In this document: in pieces, positions 62,641 to 64,000 of the stretch
Numbering within the stretch: position 1 is the first letter of the stretch
How the letters are laid out: every line of letters starts with the position of its first letter
Source: Gluconobacter sphaericus NBRC 12467
Lineage (GTDB): Bacteria; Pseudomonadota; Alphaproteobacteria; Acetobacterales; Acetobacteraceae
DNA: 64,000 nucleotides
Direction: 5' to 3'
Assembly (NCBI RefSeq): GCF_006539125.1
Contig: NZ_BJMK01000004.1
Span: 1-64,000, forward strand
The notes under the pieces: model-generated
What the model was told of the DNA's origin: nothing
What the model saw: the letters and a program-made list of their open reading frames with translations, nothing else
Database searches by the model: none
Made by a program: the position numbers and the translations under genes

Positions 62641-63744
62641 TTGAAACTAAACCGGCTCGCGCTGACGGATTTCCGAAACTACACCCATACCGTCTGGACC
62701 CCGGATGCCTCCATTCTGGTTCTGACGGGGGAGAACGGGTCCGGAAAGACCAATCTGCTTGAAGCCGTTTCCCTGTTGGCGCCTGGTCGAGGCCTGCGAG
62801 GAGCCGCACTTCCCGCGTTGTGCCGTCAGGGCGCAGAACGATGGGGGGTTTCGGCCACGTTCCAGTCCGGACTGGACGAGTTTCAAATCGGCACTGGAAG
62901 CGATCTAAGCGAAAAACAGCGCCGGACATTTCGCCTCGATGGGGAAAGCATCCGCTCTCAGGCTCTGATCGGGCAAAGGTTTTCCTGTGTCTGGCTGACG
63001 CCCCAGATGGACCGGCTTTTTCAGGAAGGATCGAGCGGCCGGCGGCGGTTTTTGGACAGGCTGGTCATGGCGCTGTCTCCCGATCATGGCCGCCAGATCG
63101 CAGCGCATGACCGGTCGGTTGTCAGTCGAAATCGGGTTCTGGCAGAACGTTCGAACGAAGCGGAATGGCTTACTTCCATAGAAGATTCCATTGCTCGCCA
63201 TGCGGTTGCAGCATCTGCGGCGCGGTTGGCGCTCATCGAGAGCATGAACGCCAAACCTTTTGAAAAGGATGGTTTTTCTGCCAGTACGCTGCATCTGGAC
63301 TGTACCATCTCAAGCCGCCTGACAACCCAGTCGGCCCTCGAAGTCGAAGACTGGATCAGGAACAGCCTGCGACAGACCCGCACCGAAGACCGACAGCGCT
63401 CCACAACATCTGTCGGCGCCCATCGGGCCGACTTCACGCTTTCGGACACCGCTACAGGACGTCCTGCCGAGCTTTCGAGCAGCGGTCAGCAGAAGGTCAT
63501 GCTGACTGGCACAATCCTGTCCCATGCGCGGCTGATGGCACAGGAACGGGGATACGCGCCGGCCATTCTGCTTGATGAACCCCTGCTTCATCTGGACGAG
63601 ATGCGACGACACGCACTCCTTGACAGCCTTGAGGGGCTACGGGCGCCTGTCCTGATTACGGGCACGGATATCGAGGCGTTCGCGCCAATCGCAGGCCGCG
63701 CCCAGTTTTTTTCCGTCAGGAACGGCACCATATCCCCGTCCTGA
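62641..63744 (+). CDS. recF: DNA replication and repair protein RecF
   Basis: A 367-aa SMC-like ATPase that loads RecA at gaps. N-terminus MKLNRLALTDFRNYTHT, Walker A GENGSGKTNLLEAVSLL (Lys36), signature LSSSGQQKVMLTGTILSHAR, Walker B ILLDEPLLHLD. The start is a TTG at 62641, chosen by position of the conserved first strand; the ribosome site is poor, so low translation or coupling to dnaN is likely. Confidence 0.95.
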   Translation: MKLNRLALTDFRNYTHTVWTPDASILVLTGENGSGKTNLLEAVSLLAPGRGLRGAALPALCRQGAERWGVSATFQSGLDEFQIGTGSDLSEKQRRTFRLDGESIRSQALIGQRFSCVWLTPQMDRLFQEGSSGRRRFLDRLVMALSPDHGRQIAAHDRSVVSRNRVLAERSNEAEWLTSIEDSIARHAVAASAARLALIESMNAKPFEKDGFSASTLHLDCTISSRLTTQSALEVEDWIRNSLRQTRTEDRQRSTTSVGAHRADFTLSDTATGRPAELSSSGQQKVMLTGTILSHARLMAQERGYAPAILLDEPLLHLDEMRRHALLDSLEGLRAPVLITGTDIEAFAPIAGRAQFFSVRNGTISPS

Positions 63745-63829
63745 CACGCCACCGCCGCTGGCCTAAATGAACGGCAGGGGCTATACTGATCCATCAGTTA
63801 TTCAGAGTACCACGGAGACCGTCACGCGC

Positions 63830-64000
63830 ATGTCAGAGACCCAGAACCAGCCCGAGATTCCTGGCGCAGACGGTGAAGATTACGGCGCTTCCTCCATCTC
63901 GGTTCTGAAGGGACTGGACGCCGTCCGCAAGCGTCCGGGTATGTATATCGGCGATACCGATGATGGCTCAGGCCTGCATCACATGGTCTTCGAAATCATC
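63830..64000 (+). CDS. gyrB: DNA gyrase subunit B (5' part, cut by window edge)
   Basis: The first 57 codons of gyrB. After a variable acidic N-terminus the conserved [20 protein letters not shown] and [10 protein letters not shown] are seen, the start of the GHKL ATPase domain. ATG at 63830; GGAG lies 12 bases upstream. A sequence TTATTCAGA (63798-63806), one base from a DnaA box, lies just before it. Confidence 0.96.
   Translation, partial: MSETQNQPEIPGADGEDYGASSISVLKGLDAVRKRPGMYIGDTDDGSGLHHMVFEII

Overview
The window looks like the dnaA end of an alphaproteobacterial chromosome, most likely an acetic acid bacterium (Acetobacteraceae, close to Gluconobacter). The evidence is the gene set: a PhyR-NepR-EcfG general stress locus, a DUF1013 (TrcR) regulator, a PopZ-like protein beside valS, GatCAB amidotransferase, an alpha-amino-acid ester hydrolase of the Acetobacter turbidans type, and rpsT-dnaA-dnaN-recF-gyrB at the right edge. 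The species assignment is inference; no rRNA is present.

Layout. 1-2.4 kb is a small accessory stretch: the 3' end of an IS5-like transposase, an SDR, an AT-rich segment with a 19-bp tandem repeat, a small HTH-like protein and a nucleoside deoxyribosyltransferase. 2.5-7.7 kb holds tRNA-Ser(GCU), gatCAB, ruvX, a newly read 36-aa ORF, a tiny lipoprotein and a lytic transglycosylase. 7.7-14.6 kb holds a tightly overlapped minus-strand operon (uvrD/pcrA-prmA-GNAT-pepP) divergent from two tandem radC genes. 14.6-22 kb holds purK-purE-ydcH, trcR, an Hsp20 gene with a ROSE-like leader, rpmE, a Cys-rich mini-ORF coupled to mscL, a lipoprotein, and secDF. 22-29.3 kb holds an oxidoreductase, uup and the general stress locus: phyR divergent from two EcfG-like sigma factors, then an unlisted 57-aa nepR overlapping a HisKA_2 kinase. 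29.4-41 kb holds cydDC, an OmpA-like lipoprotein, recQ, a PCuAC-like protein, nrdR-nusB-thiL, an acyltransferase-like gene, an SDR, glk and tRNA-Cys(GCA). 41-53 kb holds tolC, popZ-like, valS, a secreted hydrolase, ilvD, the amino-acid ester hydrolase, msrA and a DUF2252 gene. 53-64 kb holds an ABC importer without a binding protein, dut, coaBC, ubiE, mutM, rpsT, and dnaA-dnaN-recF-gyrB (gyrB cut by the window edge).

Most genes are housekeeping. Several pairs overlap by ATGA or TGATG and are probably translationally coupled. The most interesting signals lie in regulation and small genes. They are the complete GSR partner-switch with two sigma factors and a hidden anti-sigma factor; the sigma32-type promoter plus three-hairpin leader of hsp20; the interleaved inverted repeats around the cydD ribosome binding site; the hairpin across the 36-aa ORF start; the Cys-rich peptide overlapping mscL; and the tandem RadC pair, in which one copy has lost part of the JAMM site. 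I see no CRISPR array, prophage, rRNA or complete insertion sequence.
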